Positions 12,871 through 35,039 are shown, counted from the stretch's first letter. The stretch is 64,000 bases of DNA from Tubulanus polymorphus (GCF_964204645.1 NC_134029.1:23330450-23394449), one strand, 5' to 3'. Numbers and translations: made by a program. The notes: generated from the letters alone by a model not told the origin.

Positions 12871-13218
12871 TCAGAAAGGAAGACCGGGAAGACCGTCAGG
12901 ACACCGTCTTGAACTCACGGGCTCCCTCCAAGTAATTAAAAATGCCTCATATATCTCACCTCAATTGAATCGAGGAGTTTTTTTAAATGAAAATCTGTCT
13001 ATTGACGGGATTCTGTGATAACAGTATGAATGATGAATAATCGTGAATACATGAGGCGTTTTTCGAGCCGATTCGAGATTAGGTCGATTAGCTATTATGC
13101 GCAGTTTGTGAGCCAAGGTGTTTAGGCTAATCGGTACATTTGTGAGACGATTTACATAAACTGGTTGGCAAATTCTCATAATCGTCCCAGACCGATTAGA
13201 CCGGTTTTCAATCAAAAA

Positions 13219-13482
13219 TTAAAATGGCGGAGGAGTGAATTCTTCTTCGTTATATTGTTCAACAGTTTTTTCAACATAATCATTAATCCGTTTATATGTT
13301 TTTATATGTTTCATTCTTTCTGTTTCAAAAAATATACTGGAACTCGTAGGACATAACAGATTATTTCTGACTGCTGTAATCTTCCCATTTTTATTTTGGT
13401 CTGGGTATTTGTCAGTTTTCAGCAGCTCATTGATAATAAGAAGCGCTGAACTCTTTTTCTTGTTGTCCATGGAGGCAGCCAT
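13219..13482 (-). CDS. Small unassigned ORF inside a transposon
   Basis: An 87-residue ATG-initiated frame, beginning MAASMDNKKKSSALLI. It is lysine-rich, has a charged helix-like middle (ERMKHIKTYKRINDYVEK) and ends TPPPF. It sits between the left end of the 13054-14455 element and the nested insertion; the 9-bp target duplication of that insertion overlaps its first codons. I do not recognise a domain. It may be a fragment of a transposon DNA-binding protein or chance coding. Confidence 0.3.
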   Translation of the reverse strand: MAASMDNKKKSSALLIINELLKTDKYPDQNKNGKITAVRNNLLCPTSSSIFFETERMKHIKTYKRINDYVEKTVEQYNEEEFTPPPF

Positions 13483-13487
13483 GTTAC

Positions 13488-14334
13488 TAGTCAGTAACCT
13501 GTCTGTGGTTTAGTTTCACAATCGGATATTTTCACAAACCACAGTCAGGAATGGGAAGGTCATTTTTGTATGAAATCTTCGTCAGCCAATTTGGCTGACG
13601 AGTAATTTGCCTGGCATTTCATTGTCTCTTAAGATATCCGTCTATTTTTTGTTGTAATCGACGCACAACAGATTCGTAGTTTGTCTGATACCTATAACAC
13701 CTCACCTGACGATCTTAATCCATGTGCTAATCGGCCGTAAAGTGAGAGTAAATTTCCGTCGGGTCAACAGCTGCCATTTTGAAAATTACTGGAGGTGCTG
13801 GCACCTGTGGGTTGAGGCGAGGACAACAGCACAAACTAACGAAGCGAAACGACGAAATTGAAAAAAATTAAGAAATCAACACTTATTCACATTTTTCTTT
13901 TACCAGAATTTATTATTTCATGATTTATTATGGAAAACACGAAGATTTGAAATATAAGTTGGAAAACCATCAAAAATAAAAATTGTCGTTTCGTCTCGGA
14001 AGTTTTATATAAATCCTTGTAGGTCCCCTTGTCTTATCATGCCACATGTGCAATACAGAGAAATGGCGGCCAATGGCGAAATTGGTGGAGAAATTAATTA
14101 ATTTCTCAAAATTATGTTGATTAACCACTCGAAACATACATAAAATTGGATTATTTCGAAAGGTACCTGTGTTAGTTTGTGAATTAAGCCATTAATTGTG
14201 GACTGAAGTGAATAGAAAGTATACTTTTGAAGTGTTACTTTTTTCAACCGTGTTTTGGTCCTTGTCATCCCTAACGTTGGTATAAGCCCATCCGATTATA
14301 AAAAGCTTACCACCAACGATTAGGTAACTAACTA
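13488..14334. mobile_element. 847-bp Mutator-like element, non-autonomous
   Basis: Termini TAGTCAGTAACC at left and (reverse complement) TAGTTAGTTACC at right are imperfect inverted repeats, extending with AATCGGAT blocks. Exact 9-bp direct repeats CCATGTTAC flank it (13479-13487 and 14335-14343). The interior shows no transposase frame. The ends are nearly identical to the 117-bp element at 2479-2595, which has its own 9-bp duplication. It is inserted inside the 13054-14455 element. Confidence 0.8.
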
Positions 14335-15186
14335 CCATGTTACCTAATCGAAGTAACTAAACTGCTCATTTGTGGACCAAAGCTAATCAAATCAAAATTG
14401 CACCTAATCGCACTAGCTAATCAAAACCTAATCTATTCAGCTCACAAAAACGCCTATGGTATTAGTGGGTTTTCCCCCAATGACTCAAATAGACCGCTTT
14501 CCTCGTGCATGTGAGGTAGTTATCTCGGGGTGCATGAACTGTCCGTGACTAATAAACTAATTTCATTAGTAAATGTTTACGCGGTTTCTATGACAGGAAG
14601 ACCTGTGTTGAACTGTTGAACTGTTGAATCTGAACTGGAAGTGCTATCGGTCGGTATAATTTATAAATTATTCTAGAATTTAAGAAAAAAAAAACGGGCG
14701 GATGCTTATAAATTCGGAAGTAGCTGTTGGGAATCAAGTAATTTATTTCATGGCCTTATTAAAGTTCCTCCACTATATTGTTCAGCTGACTACTGGCGCG
14801 TATTCAACCCGGTGGTGGAACCTCATAATGTAAATCCATTAACAATAGAGACACAATTGCGGGTTTTCAGAGTTGTTGATATGATTCTGACACGCGCTAT
14901 TGAATATGTCACCGGCTGACCACGGTGTACACAAGCATAGACCATTCACCTCAGCTTACTCACACTGTGAACATGCTACCGTGGATTCTCCTCCTGGCGA
15001 TTTTCGCTGCGCTCCCGCTCCTGCTCCTGTTCCTGCTTCCTGAGGAACGACGTCTTTATGTTTTATGTGTTACTGTTTGTCTCTGTGCTGTCCTGTACTG
15101 TTCCGTGTTAATTAATCCGTTCTATTTTTCAGCAATTAACCCGTTTTGTTTTTCAGGGCCGATTTCTTTGTCGAATTTCAACGTTT

Positions 15187-15330
15187 GCTGGAACAAAACT
15201 AATGTCCGAAAGCGTCAGCTCTCCTTCGCCGGTCATGTGTCGAGGATGTCAGACAAAGAGTCGGTCAGGAAATTCTGCCCTCTACACGCCCTCATACGGA
15301 ACACGAAAACGAGGATGACGAGGCCTCACT
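15187..15330 (+). pseudogene. Decayed LINE reverse-transcriptase C-terminus
   Basis: The frame reads KTNVRKRQLSFAGHVSRM, then charged residues, then a CPLHALIRN-like stretch. It resembles the conserved tail of non-LTR reverse transcriptases (RQLRFxGHVxRM followed by a basic, proline-rich end). Only the tail is present and it is degraded. A second copy faces it at 15830-15965. Confidence 0.55.
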
Positions 15331-15459
15331 GCCCCCACCTATCTACAAAGTGTGCTGAGTGATGTCAATGACGGGCATATCTGCGGGATTGCGCGGGATA
15401 CAAATGGAGCGGTTATACTGGATTGTCACGCTACTAGCATTCATTGTGTCCTTGTGACC

Positions 15460-15700
15460 GCCCGGATGAGGGATGATTCTACTGTCACGCTCTTTGTTTC
15501 TGGTATTCTGAGTCGGCTGAGGGATGATTCTACTGTCACGCTCTTTGATTTCTAGTTTGAGTGCTAGTTTTCATTGTGTCCTTGTGACAACCCCGGTCAG
15601 TGGATGAAGTCTCTCGTCGGCTTGTGAGTGCTAGTTTCATTGTGTCCTTGTGACAACCTCGGTCAGTGGATGAAGTCTCTTGTCACGCTTTTGGGTGCTA
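15460..15700 (+). repeat. Short direct repeats between the LINE tails
   Basis: Two copies of GAGGGATGATTCTACTGTCA and two to three copies of a longer unit (GTGCTAGTTTCATTGTGTCC, then TTGTGACAACCCCGGTCAGTG) stand in tandem. They sit between the oppositely oriented LINE tails. Confidence 0.75.
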
Positions 15701-15829
15701 GTTGAGATCCTGAATCTCAACCCGGTCAAGCTGGTTGTACTGCGCTATTTGTGTTTCGTGCAATTTTACAGGTGTGTCAGTTACTGACGTCGCCCAGTAC
15801 ATCCTGCAGTTAGATGGGGAATGTCAGGC

Positions 15830-15965
15830 GTTGTCATTCTGGTTTTCGCGTTCTGTGTGAGGGCGTGTAGAGGGCAGTATATTCCTGGCTGGCTCATTGT
15901 CTGGTGTTCTCGGCATGTGACCGGCGACGGAGAGCTGAAAAGCTTTCAGACATTAGTTTTGTTCC
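15830..15965 (-). pseudogene. Second, inverted LINE tail copy
   Basis: The reverse complement reads GGAACAAAACTAATGTCTGA, continues GTCGCCGGTCACATGCCGAG and includes CTGCCCTCTACACGCCCTCA. It parallels the copy at 15187-15330 with many substitutions and frame breaks. Two head-to-head insertions or an inverted duplication would explain it. Confidence 0.5.
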
Positions 15966-16005
15966 GTACCAGGTTTTCATCGCTCTTCTCTTTTTTTCAT
16001 TTCAG

Positions 16006-16320
16006 GACTCCCAAGATGAAGAAGAAGATGCTGAAGGCGACTACAACGAAGACGATGCCAAAAAAGAACACTGAACTCAGCAATATTGAAAGTTAAGTTG
16101 ATACACATGTAAATTACGATGCGTGATACGGAAAGGATTGTGTAACTACAGAATATCGTTCTTTTACTCATTTCAGGTTAATCCGGAAAGGCCCATCTAA
16201 AATCTGCCCACCAGAAGTGCCCACAAAAGACTCCACCTTGAAGTACCACCAAACACCGAAAGACCTGTCGCAACCGAAACCTGGCAGTCTTGCATGGCTC
16301 ATCCTGCATGGCAACAGGAA
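16006..16320 (+). other. Coding-like exons of an unrecognised gene
   Basis: A strong acceptor (long T-rich tract, then TTTCAG) precedes 16006. Two frames are open after it: an acidic one, DSQDEEEDAEGDYNEDDAKK, that stops at 16074, and a basic lysine- and threonine-rich one. Near 16176 another TTTCAG acceptor leads into ICPPEVPTKDSTLKYHQTP, which looks coding. I could not link these exons in one frame with good splice sites, so they may be untranslated or decayed. No family recognised. Confidence 0.25.
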
Positions 16321-16599
16321 TACATACATACATAAAGCTAAGTTGATTTTTCATATCTGGGGTAGAATGCATAGGCGCTGGTCAAGCTCACCATCTCCGC
16401 ACTACTTTATTGAAGCTCTGTGGCCGGTAGAAAATTGAAATATAGCTAGGCAATGATTGCTTGAATATTTACAATATTAGACGAAATGATAGAGTGAGGT
16501 CCTTTAAATATTCTTTGGTCTGATAATTAAAATGTAGATTGCTCAGTTATTGATTAAAAGATTTTGTAAGTACGTACGATTAAGGTAAATTCAATATCT

Positions 16600-19500
16600 T
16601 ATGTGACATTCTAAATTATTCGAATGTACCGTAGATATTTCAGGCCTCATTTTTAGTGACTATTGTTTAACTGACAATCAAGATCTAGATAGGACAATTT
16701 TTACTAAAAGATATATCAATTAAACTTTATCGTTGGTTGATAGATTTTTCTTTACAAATAATATATTGATAAATTTATTAAGATTGAGGCCATACTTTAC
16801 AATATATACTGTGTGCTGCCTCACACATAACAGTTATGAATTTCATAAGATAGTGTCTAGGGCTCTATCGAGGTCTGGTGTTATATGGGGAAAACTATGG
16901 AGTACAGGTCTTTATGAAACAGTGATTTGGTCTCAACACTTTGATAAATCCAGAATAAACCAAAGCTTTAATTGATTTAATTCATTCCTGAAACACTGCG
17001 TCTAGTTTTGGGCGACGCATGATAATTGTTGTTTGACTGACAATTAGCATACAGCCAGGAAAAATGGCTTAAATATTCACAATTAAGATGAATTCAATAT
17101 TTGATGTTAGATCAAAAACTTTTTATATCATAAATATTTATTGAAATATAGCTGAAATATATAATATATTTGAGCACATCTATAAGTGAATCAGTCTCAT
17201 TGACTGATCAGTTCTGTATCGCCAACTGCCGCGCTTACGACGACTAGCCATGCTTTTCATTATTGGCAAAATTTACTCAAACCTAACTGATTCAATTAAT
17301 ATTTAACTGAAAATTAGAATCTAAGATGAATTACTCATTAAAGTATTAACTTAGATCGATTAAGGTTAATTCAATTGTTATGTGAAATTATTTCTAATTC
17401 CATGGACATTTGAAATGTAGCTGATACATGTGTATCTGAGCACATTTATTTATCTGTATCTAAGTGAACCTATGGTGTCTTCACACAGCTGTATTAGTTT
17501 TGATACATATTGCCAAAATCATTTAACGCAGATTTACTTCCGATCGAATCTGTGCACAAATACATTCCTGGATTTGGAAGGGGGAATATTTCAATTTCAC
17601 TGTGTATGTCAGATTGAAAGCCTTATTCTGACAGGATATCCTAAACTTAGGTCTTATTCCTCTTGCTAATAGCTCTCTTTTACTAACCCCTCTCCTTCAA
17701 ACTATTTTCTAGCATCATGACTCGCACCGCACCAGGGAGGTCCGGTCATAACAAGGTCTTTTGGTCCTTATACACAGTGTACTATATAAGGGAAATAAAG
17801 ATTCGGCTAAGGGAATTTCTAATTTACCACTAAAAATATGCTTTTTTATCTTTAATTTCTGATGAATTCAAATAGTGACGAATTCACCACATCTGAAATT
17901 CTACTCATGTAGATTTTCAGGCTCCATATAAATATTGTTCAACTGACAATTAAAATATAGCTAGTATGATTACTAATCAATGGTTCGCTTAGATACCTAG
18001 AATTTAATTAAAATTAATTCAATGTAATGAATATAAGTGAAACTTATTCAAAATTGCACAGTGGATGAGACGACTGTATCGCGCAATGTCATCTGCGTCT
18101 AACTGGGCCACATGTGTGTGTGTGGGATCTGTTGAATCAGTTAGGTTTTGGGGGATTCTGGGTTAGTTAAGCTAGGTATCAAAAGCTCTGATGCAAAATT
18201 AGCAGTTCAAATAGTAATTAATTCAAATTCGTACCGGATCTGAAATTCTTCTCGTGTAGAAATTTCAAGCCCCATATAAAATATTGTCCGAGACAATTTC
18301 AATTATAGCTAGGACATTATCGATTAACTAATTGATTAGGTATCTAATTCAGCATCTTCATATAAGGTAAAAGTGCTCAAATCTAAACCATAGGGGTTGA
18401 TAAGTATAATTCAATATTGGTTGATATATAAAGAATACTGGGTATGTTTTTGTCTCTTGTGCGTGGGATTTATTGAATCTTTAAGGCTTTGCAGAATTCT
18501 GGATTTGTCGAGTTGTGGGAATGATTCGAGGTTTCTTAAATCTGTAGAACCATGTTACTTATAGGATCAGTGTGCTCAATGCTGGCAGCGCACTCACTCT
18601 TCAGTTAGTTATATTATCATAATTACAAAATCATTGTATATATTAGGAGCAATATTTAGAATTAACGAAATGGATTAGAATACCATTCACTGGGTACAGA
18701 TGTCGCCATCTGTGGGTAGAAAACATCTCTTAAGTTTATTAACTGACGATGAAGTAAATTTGATAATACGAACATGGTTTAGCTGACAACCGAAATATAT
18801 ATAGGCCAATATTACTAGCAGGTTTGCACTGTATGATGGGCCTGGGTTTCAATAAATGACACATCAAGAATTTCAAGAAGATAGAAGAAAAAACAGTTCA
18901 AAAACGATTTGATAAGATTGATTATGCATTACTAAATTTGTTGTAACTCTGGTATTCCTAGAGATGACTATAGATGCTTTAGTTGAATTGTTGTTAAACT
19001 ATAATAATCAACCATTGCTTAGATATTTAGAATATAGATGAATTACTATATGAGTTGAATTTCATAAATATCATTTAAGACTATTATTGAAATCTACGTA
19101 TCGATCCACGTTGCTGATCTTATATATGAATTGACATGATAATTATGATCAGTGATATTCCAAAGGATTTTCTGCTCAAAAGGTTCTGCTCTTTTCTTCA
19201 GCTTGCCGTTTCAGACTGATTGGAAGATAGTTTGAATGAACTGGAATCGAATTTCCCAATTATGTACTTCGATTTCAGACATACTCGAGAAAAACTACAA
19301 TAAACTTTAAAAAATTAGACAAATTTAAACGGTGAAAATGACAAAAAAATTAAAGTTAGACAAAATTCTCCCATCTTGTAAATTTTCGGACTAGTTACAT
19401 GAAAAAAAGACCAAATATTGTAAAATATAGTTATTTCCAAAGTCTCGATGTATTAAATTAGGCAGAAAAAAAATAGATAAAATTATTCAACCTTGTAAAC

Positions 19501-20800
19501 TTTCGGACTAGTTATGAAAAAAAGACAAAATATTGTAACATATAGTTATTTCCTAAATCTCAATGTATTAAATTAGGCAGAAAAAAATAGATAAAATTAT
19601 TCAACCTTGTAAACTTTCGGACTAGTTACATGAAAAAAAGACCAAATATTGTAAAATATAGTTATTTCCAAAATCTCGATGTATTAAATAAGGCAGAAAA
19701 AAAAATAGATAAAATTATTCAACCTTGTAAACTTTCGGACTAGTTATGAAAAAAAGACAAAATATTGTAACATATAGTTATTTCCTAAATCTCAATGTAT
19801 TAAATTAGGCAGAAAAAAATAGATAAAATTATTCAACCTTGTAAACTTTCGGACTAGTTACATGAAAAAAAGACCAAATATTGTAAAATATAGTTATTTC
19901 CAAAATCTCGATGTATTAAATAAGGCAGAAAAAAAATAGATAAAATTATTCAACCTTGTAAACTTTCGGACTAGTTACATGAAAACAAGACCAAATATTG
20001 TAATATATAGTTATTTCCAAAATCTCGATGTATTAAATTAGGCAGAAAAAAAGTTAACCCCAATCAGTCACTTAATATGTGCTTCGACTATTTAAACGGT
20101 GAAAACGACCAAAAAAATTGAAGTTAGACAAAATTATTAAACATTGTAAACTTTCGGACTAGTTGCATTAAAAAAAGACCAAATATTGTAAAATTATCTT
20201 CAACAATATAGTTATTTCCAAAATCAGAATTAGGCAGAATAAAAGATTGTTTGAATGAACCGGAACCGAATTACCAATTATGTTCTGGGACTTAAAAAAA
20301 AAAGATCTGTGAAAACGACCGCCGATCACGCAACTATATCTGTACTTCGATTTCCGATTTTGAAAAAAACCGCCGTATCGCTCCCGCCAGGTGTGGTAGG
20401 TTTGTAAGGGACACCAACTCGAAAAGTCAAACGAGAGCTTGAGGTCAACAACTCATCAAAAATCTGCCAATTAGAGAAAACAGTGCACAGAAACCAACCG
20501 ACTTAGGAGATCCTCGTCAATGATGAAACCAGCAATCATAAAAGGTGTCTTGATATACATGGAGTTATTACGATGATTTCTAAATGTCATGATTACAGGA
20601 TATATTTATTTACTCATTGCAGCTAAGTGTCAACTATTAGAAAGAGACCAGCTTAAAATCAACTACTCACCTGAAATCTACGGATTTGAACAACCCACAG
20701 AAGAATCAAACTCATTAGATGGAAATTACCGGTATATAGAAATTTCAGGCCTCATATGATTATCATTTGATAAGTAATTATCATCGAAATCTATTTACCT
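16600..20800. repeat. Diverged large repeats, AT-rich
   Basis: Blocks of the type TTTCAGGC(C)TCATAT, followed within about 60 bp by AACTGACAATTAAAATATAG and then AGGACAATTTTTACTA, recur near 16640, 17010, 17915, 18260, 18765 and (first part) 20735, in the same orientation and much diverged. This suggests old segmental tandem duplication. No gene is seen in it apart from the candidate exon at 20623. Confidence 0.5.
19370..20235. repeat. Tandem repeat with a dimeric, about 233-bp unit
   Basis: The marker CTTGTAAACTTTCGGACTAG recurs at about 19375, 19493, 19607, 19726, 19840 and 19960, with a more diverged copy near 20144. Spacing alternates near 114 and 119 bp. Two subtypes alternate: one with GTTACATGAAAAAAAGACC and TCTCGATG, the other with GTTATGAAAAAAAGAC and TCTCAATG. 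This is a higher-order dimer, as in young satellite DNA. Confidence 0.9.
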
Positions 20801-21215
20801 GTCCACATGGCTGATCTTAGAACTTTTATCTTTACTAGTCTTACACCTTGGAGTAATAAATTTTTCAAATGATTTCTCCAAGCTTAAACATTAATGAACT
20901 AGTCCTACTACTGCAATTATTTATTGGGGTTTAAATCGGCAATTGACGTCAATGAACCTAATTCTGATTTTGGAAATAACTATATTAACTAAGTGAAAAA
21001 CACGGTGGCTTGTAATTTGAAATGACATGTAAGTTATGATAAATCTGTCTAAAATGTTTTGCTTTCTTCACTTTGTTTCAGTCAAACTACATCCCGGAAA
21101 TAATGGCCTGAAGAAGACACAAGTAGACAAATACCCATTGACCCATTTGCTGATGAAAACTGCAGAAGCCCAGATGAGAAGTTTAGGAGCCAGCGACGGA
21201 TTAATCACTCAATGA
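20623..21215 (+). other. Two further coding-like exons, unassigned
   Basis: 20623-20731 has an acceptor (CATTGCAG) and donor (CG/GTATAT) and an open frame (AKCQLLERDQLKINYSPEIY and on). 21082-21215 follows a TTTGTTTCAG acceptor and has an open frame (GLKKTQVDKYPLTHLLMKTA and on) ending in TGA at 21213-21215. The phases do not join: splicing the two gives a stop after a few codons. They could be exons of a non-coding transcript, or of a gene with an exon I missed. Confidence 0.25.
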
Positions 21216-22162
21216 TGGAATCTTCTACAATCAGTGGTTGATCAAAGACTAAAAATAATGTTATTGAAAATTAAATCAAAGACTGTTTAAAATCAAAAAC
21301 GAAATGTTCATGTCAATTGTTCTTCAAACGCTGAATTAAGGTCGTATCGATTCTAGTTGAACTTTTTCTTGATAATTAAATGTCATTTGAAAAGTTGACA
21401 CGGTAGATTCATATTTCATGAAATATAACAAAGTGTCGGTTATATTGACCTCATGAATTGTCAAATTCATAAACTTAGAATTACATACTCCATTAAGCAT
21501 CAGGGCCACTCGTTCAAACCCAGTAATTGCTGATACTGATTCAGAGTGGTTCTGAAAACAAACATGACTTGAAAAATTTCCGAAATTCGAAGTCAAGTGG
21601 TCAGACTCGGGGATATCTCAATTGGTCAGTTTCTGACCATCATGGTGTCACCATTGTGGTCTATAGCTCAAATGAAACATGTGGAACCGACGAATGGGCC
21701 CAAAAGCGTAAGTCATTTCCTGAGTTATGTGATCCAAAAATGCCCAAACTGGAAAAGGCAGTCTCTCAATTGGACGAAACCAAATCGGACAGGACAATTA
21801 AAATTTGGGAAGGCCACAGGCAGTGGTCTTTCGAAGCCCACGCGGTGAGCGTATTATTATGAAACCTTTTTTTAAACCACCATGTACCACGAAGTAATAA
21901 GCACTTGAAATAGCTATTAACCACTTGAAACTGTCAGATCATACCGCATCCCCGCAAAGAGGGGTAGTTCAGCAAACCGGGGTTTTCATTGGCCTCTCTA
22001 GACTACCCCGCCAGTACGGGTAGCCGAGCAAACCGGAAAACTCATAATGCTGCTCCTCATTATTCGATAGGACTTCAGTTTGATAGTTGCTTTAAACTTA
22101 ACTAAACAATTGAAAAGTATGTACTCGAGGAATTATCATTTATTTGTTTAAAAATAAAGATG

Positions 22163-22209
22163 GTTTCTGACGGTTCCTGGCGGTGCCTGACGGTGTTTAG
22201 TATGACCGT
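22163..22209 (+). promoter_or_regulatory. Upstream element shared with PMVK
   Basis: Sequence TCTGACGGTTCCTGGCGGTG, then CCTGACGGTG, then TTTAGTATGACCGTT, ending 16 bp before the CLPB start. The near-identical element upstream of PMVK has the same gene-relative orientation. Its ATG at 22202 opens a four-codon uORF stopping at TAA (22214-22216), just before the main ATG. Regulatory meaning is inference. Confidence 0.5.
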
Positions 22210-22224
22210 TTTGTAAAGGTCAGT

Positions 22225-27199
<4,975 letters not shown>

Positions 27200-28773
27200 T
27201 TCCGTGCGCTAGTACTAGTCAAGTTTAAACGATTTTAACTTACATAGTTATATATGTACTGGTAGAAAATACATGTGGTTATTTGTTAAACAAATACTCT
27301 TTTTTTCTTCATTACTTGGTATTACGTAGACTCTGCTTGCCTCAGATCTTGCAGGAGGTATTTGTACTCTCTGAGGGACGTGAATTCCAGGGGGAAGTCG
27401 CATGCAGGGTCGTTATAACGATGAATTGGCGCAAGAAAGTTTGGTAAAATACTGTTGTTTGTTTTGCTAGCGAACATGTCGGTTGAGCGTCTTCGGTAAA
27501 ATGCTGAACACAAGTTTGGATAATCGATCAAAAGAATAGTGATAATTCATGGAATACCGGAGGGATGCAGACTGAAAAACTGAGCCGAATGTTATCAAAA
27601 GGATCACGAACATTTAAATATTTACACATAATTTATGATGACTAACGTAGTAACATGATTGTTGGTTTTTGTATAATTTGGACTCGTATTAAGTAATGGT
27701 AGTTAATCAATCTATTACAGCAGTTAAAAATCACTTTATAAAAATTCGAGTTATAAAACAGAGTAATAATTATACAAGAATAAAACGGATGACGTAGTGA
27801 ATTTGTGACATATCTTCGATTACATAGCACCTTTTAAACTTTATAAAAACCATTTCAACTAATTGTGTCTATTATCTCACAAACAGTAGGAATGCAATAT
27901 CAGCAGTTGATAAAAAAATGTAGACATTTTGTGGTTTTTAACGAATATCATAAAATCTTAGCAATGTGTCAATGTGACAATAACGTGAATATCGGAACAA
28001 TTATGTGAATATTAGAACTCTTTCCTAAAGGGCTCCATTATGCATGCATTGAATAAACAATAGAATGTTATATAAACTGTACAAGGAAACAGCATTCACC
28101 TTAAATTCATTACTGATACAGTCAAACCTGCTTAATCCGGATGGGCTTAATCCAAATTTTGGTTGAATCCGGACTATATTTTCAGTCCATTTGTTCATTA
28201 ATATACAAGAAAATGACTTAATTAATCGGATGAATTTTGTTGGTCCCAAATGATCTGAATTAAACAGATTCTACTGTCATTACCATCAGTTCCTCTGCTA
28301 AGCCAATAAACATTATAAAGCCACATTGTAGGGGCCATTCGTTGGTTTTCAACAATTTTTAGCAGAAACGAGCCAATTTTTCGCTCCTAACAAATTCAAA
28401 TGGAGCAGAAGGGATTTATCAATCTCCAACTAACTATCCATCAACGACTTCAGAGAATTTAGGGGCTACAATATTAAAATAACAATACAGTAAAGGTATT
28501 TACAATAGAGCAGCCTGAATGTGACTTTGATTAGTTAGGCTTTAGTCGACTCTAAAAAATATGTTAACATACATTTTAATACCAGATATACATGTTAATA
28601 CCAGACACATACACTGACAATTAGTACATAACATCGTTCATCACTATTATTTGATCATAGATCACTTTTCGATTGTAGATCACTATTATGTGAACAAATC
28701 GCCTTAAAAAAGGTTATAGTCCGAAAACTAAACGAACAAGCACCAAGTTGAATTATTTTTTTGATCATTTCGC
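27200..28773. other. Convergent intergenic region, CLPB and Tec kinase 3' ends
   Basis: Both neighbours end towards this stretch. I see no coding exon. It is AT-rich and includes the Tigger-like MITE at 28119-28275. Confidence 0.6.
28119..28275. mobile_element. 157-bp pogo/Tigger-like MITE
   Basis: The left end CAGTCAAACCTGCTTAATCC and right end (reverse complement) CAGTAGAATCTGTTTAATTC form inverted repeats of the pogo/Tigger type. TA precedes the left end. The interior repeats the TTAATCCGGA theme. No transposase is encoded. Confidence 0.65.

Positions 28774-35039
<6,266 letters not shown>

Larger units (their letters stand above)
13054..14455. mobile_element. TIR transposon with 3-bp duplication, carrying a nested insertion
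   Basis: Left end AGGCGTTTTTCGAGCCGATT and right end (reverse complement) AGGCGTTTTTGTGAGCTGAAT are imperfect inverted repeats that continue inward with GATTAGG and GATTAGCTA blocks. ATG flanks both sides (13051-13053 and 14456-14458), a 3-bp duplication as in PIF/Harbinger elements. The superfamily call is inference. Inside lie an 87-codon minus-strand frame (13219-13482) and a second transposon (13488-14334). Without the nested insert the element is about 0.55 kb. Confidence 0.7.
14344..16005. other. Repeat-rich region with a short hydrophobic ORF
   Basis: From the ATG at 14973 a frame encodes MLPWILLLAIFAALPLLLLF, then acidic and basic residues: a plausible signal-anchor. It soon runs into cysteine-rich, low-complexity sequence and then into a decayed LINE tail. 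No clear donor splice site follows, so I cannot make a gene of it. The rest is the LINE-tail inverted repeat and short tandem repeats listed separately. Confidence 0.3.

Noticed and set aside
15821-16096. 91-codon plus-strand ORF
   Set aside because: Its first half is antisense to the inverted LINE tail, and its second half starts at a splice acceptor, so it is not one coding unit.
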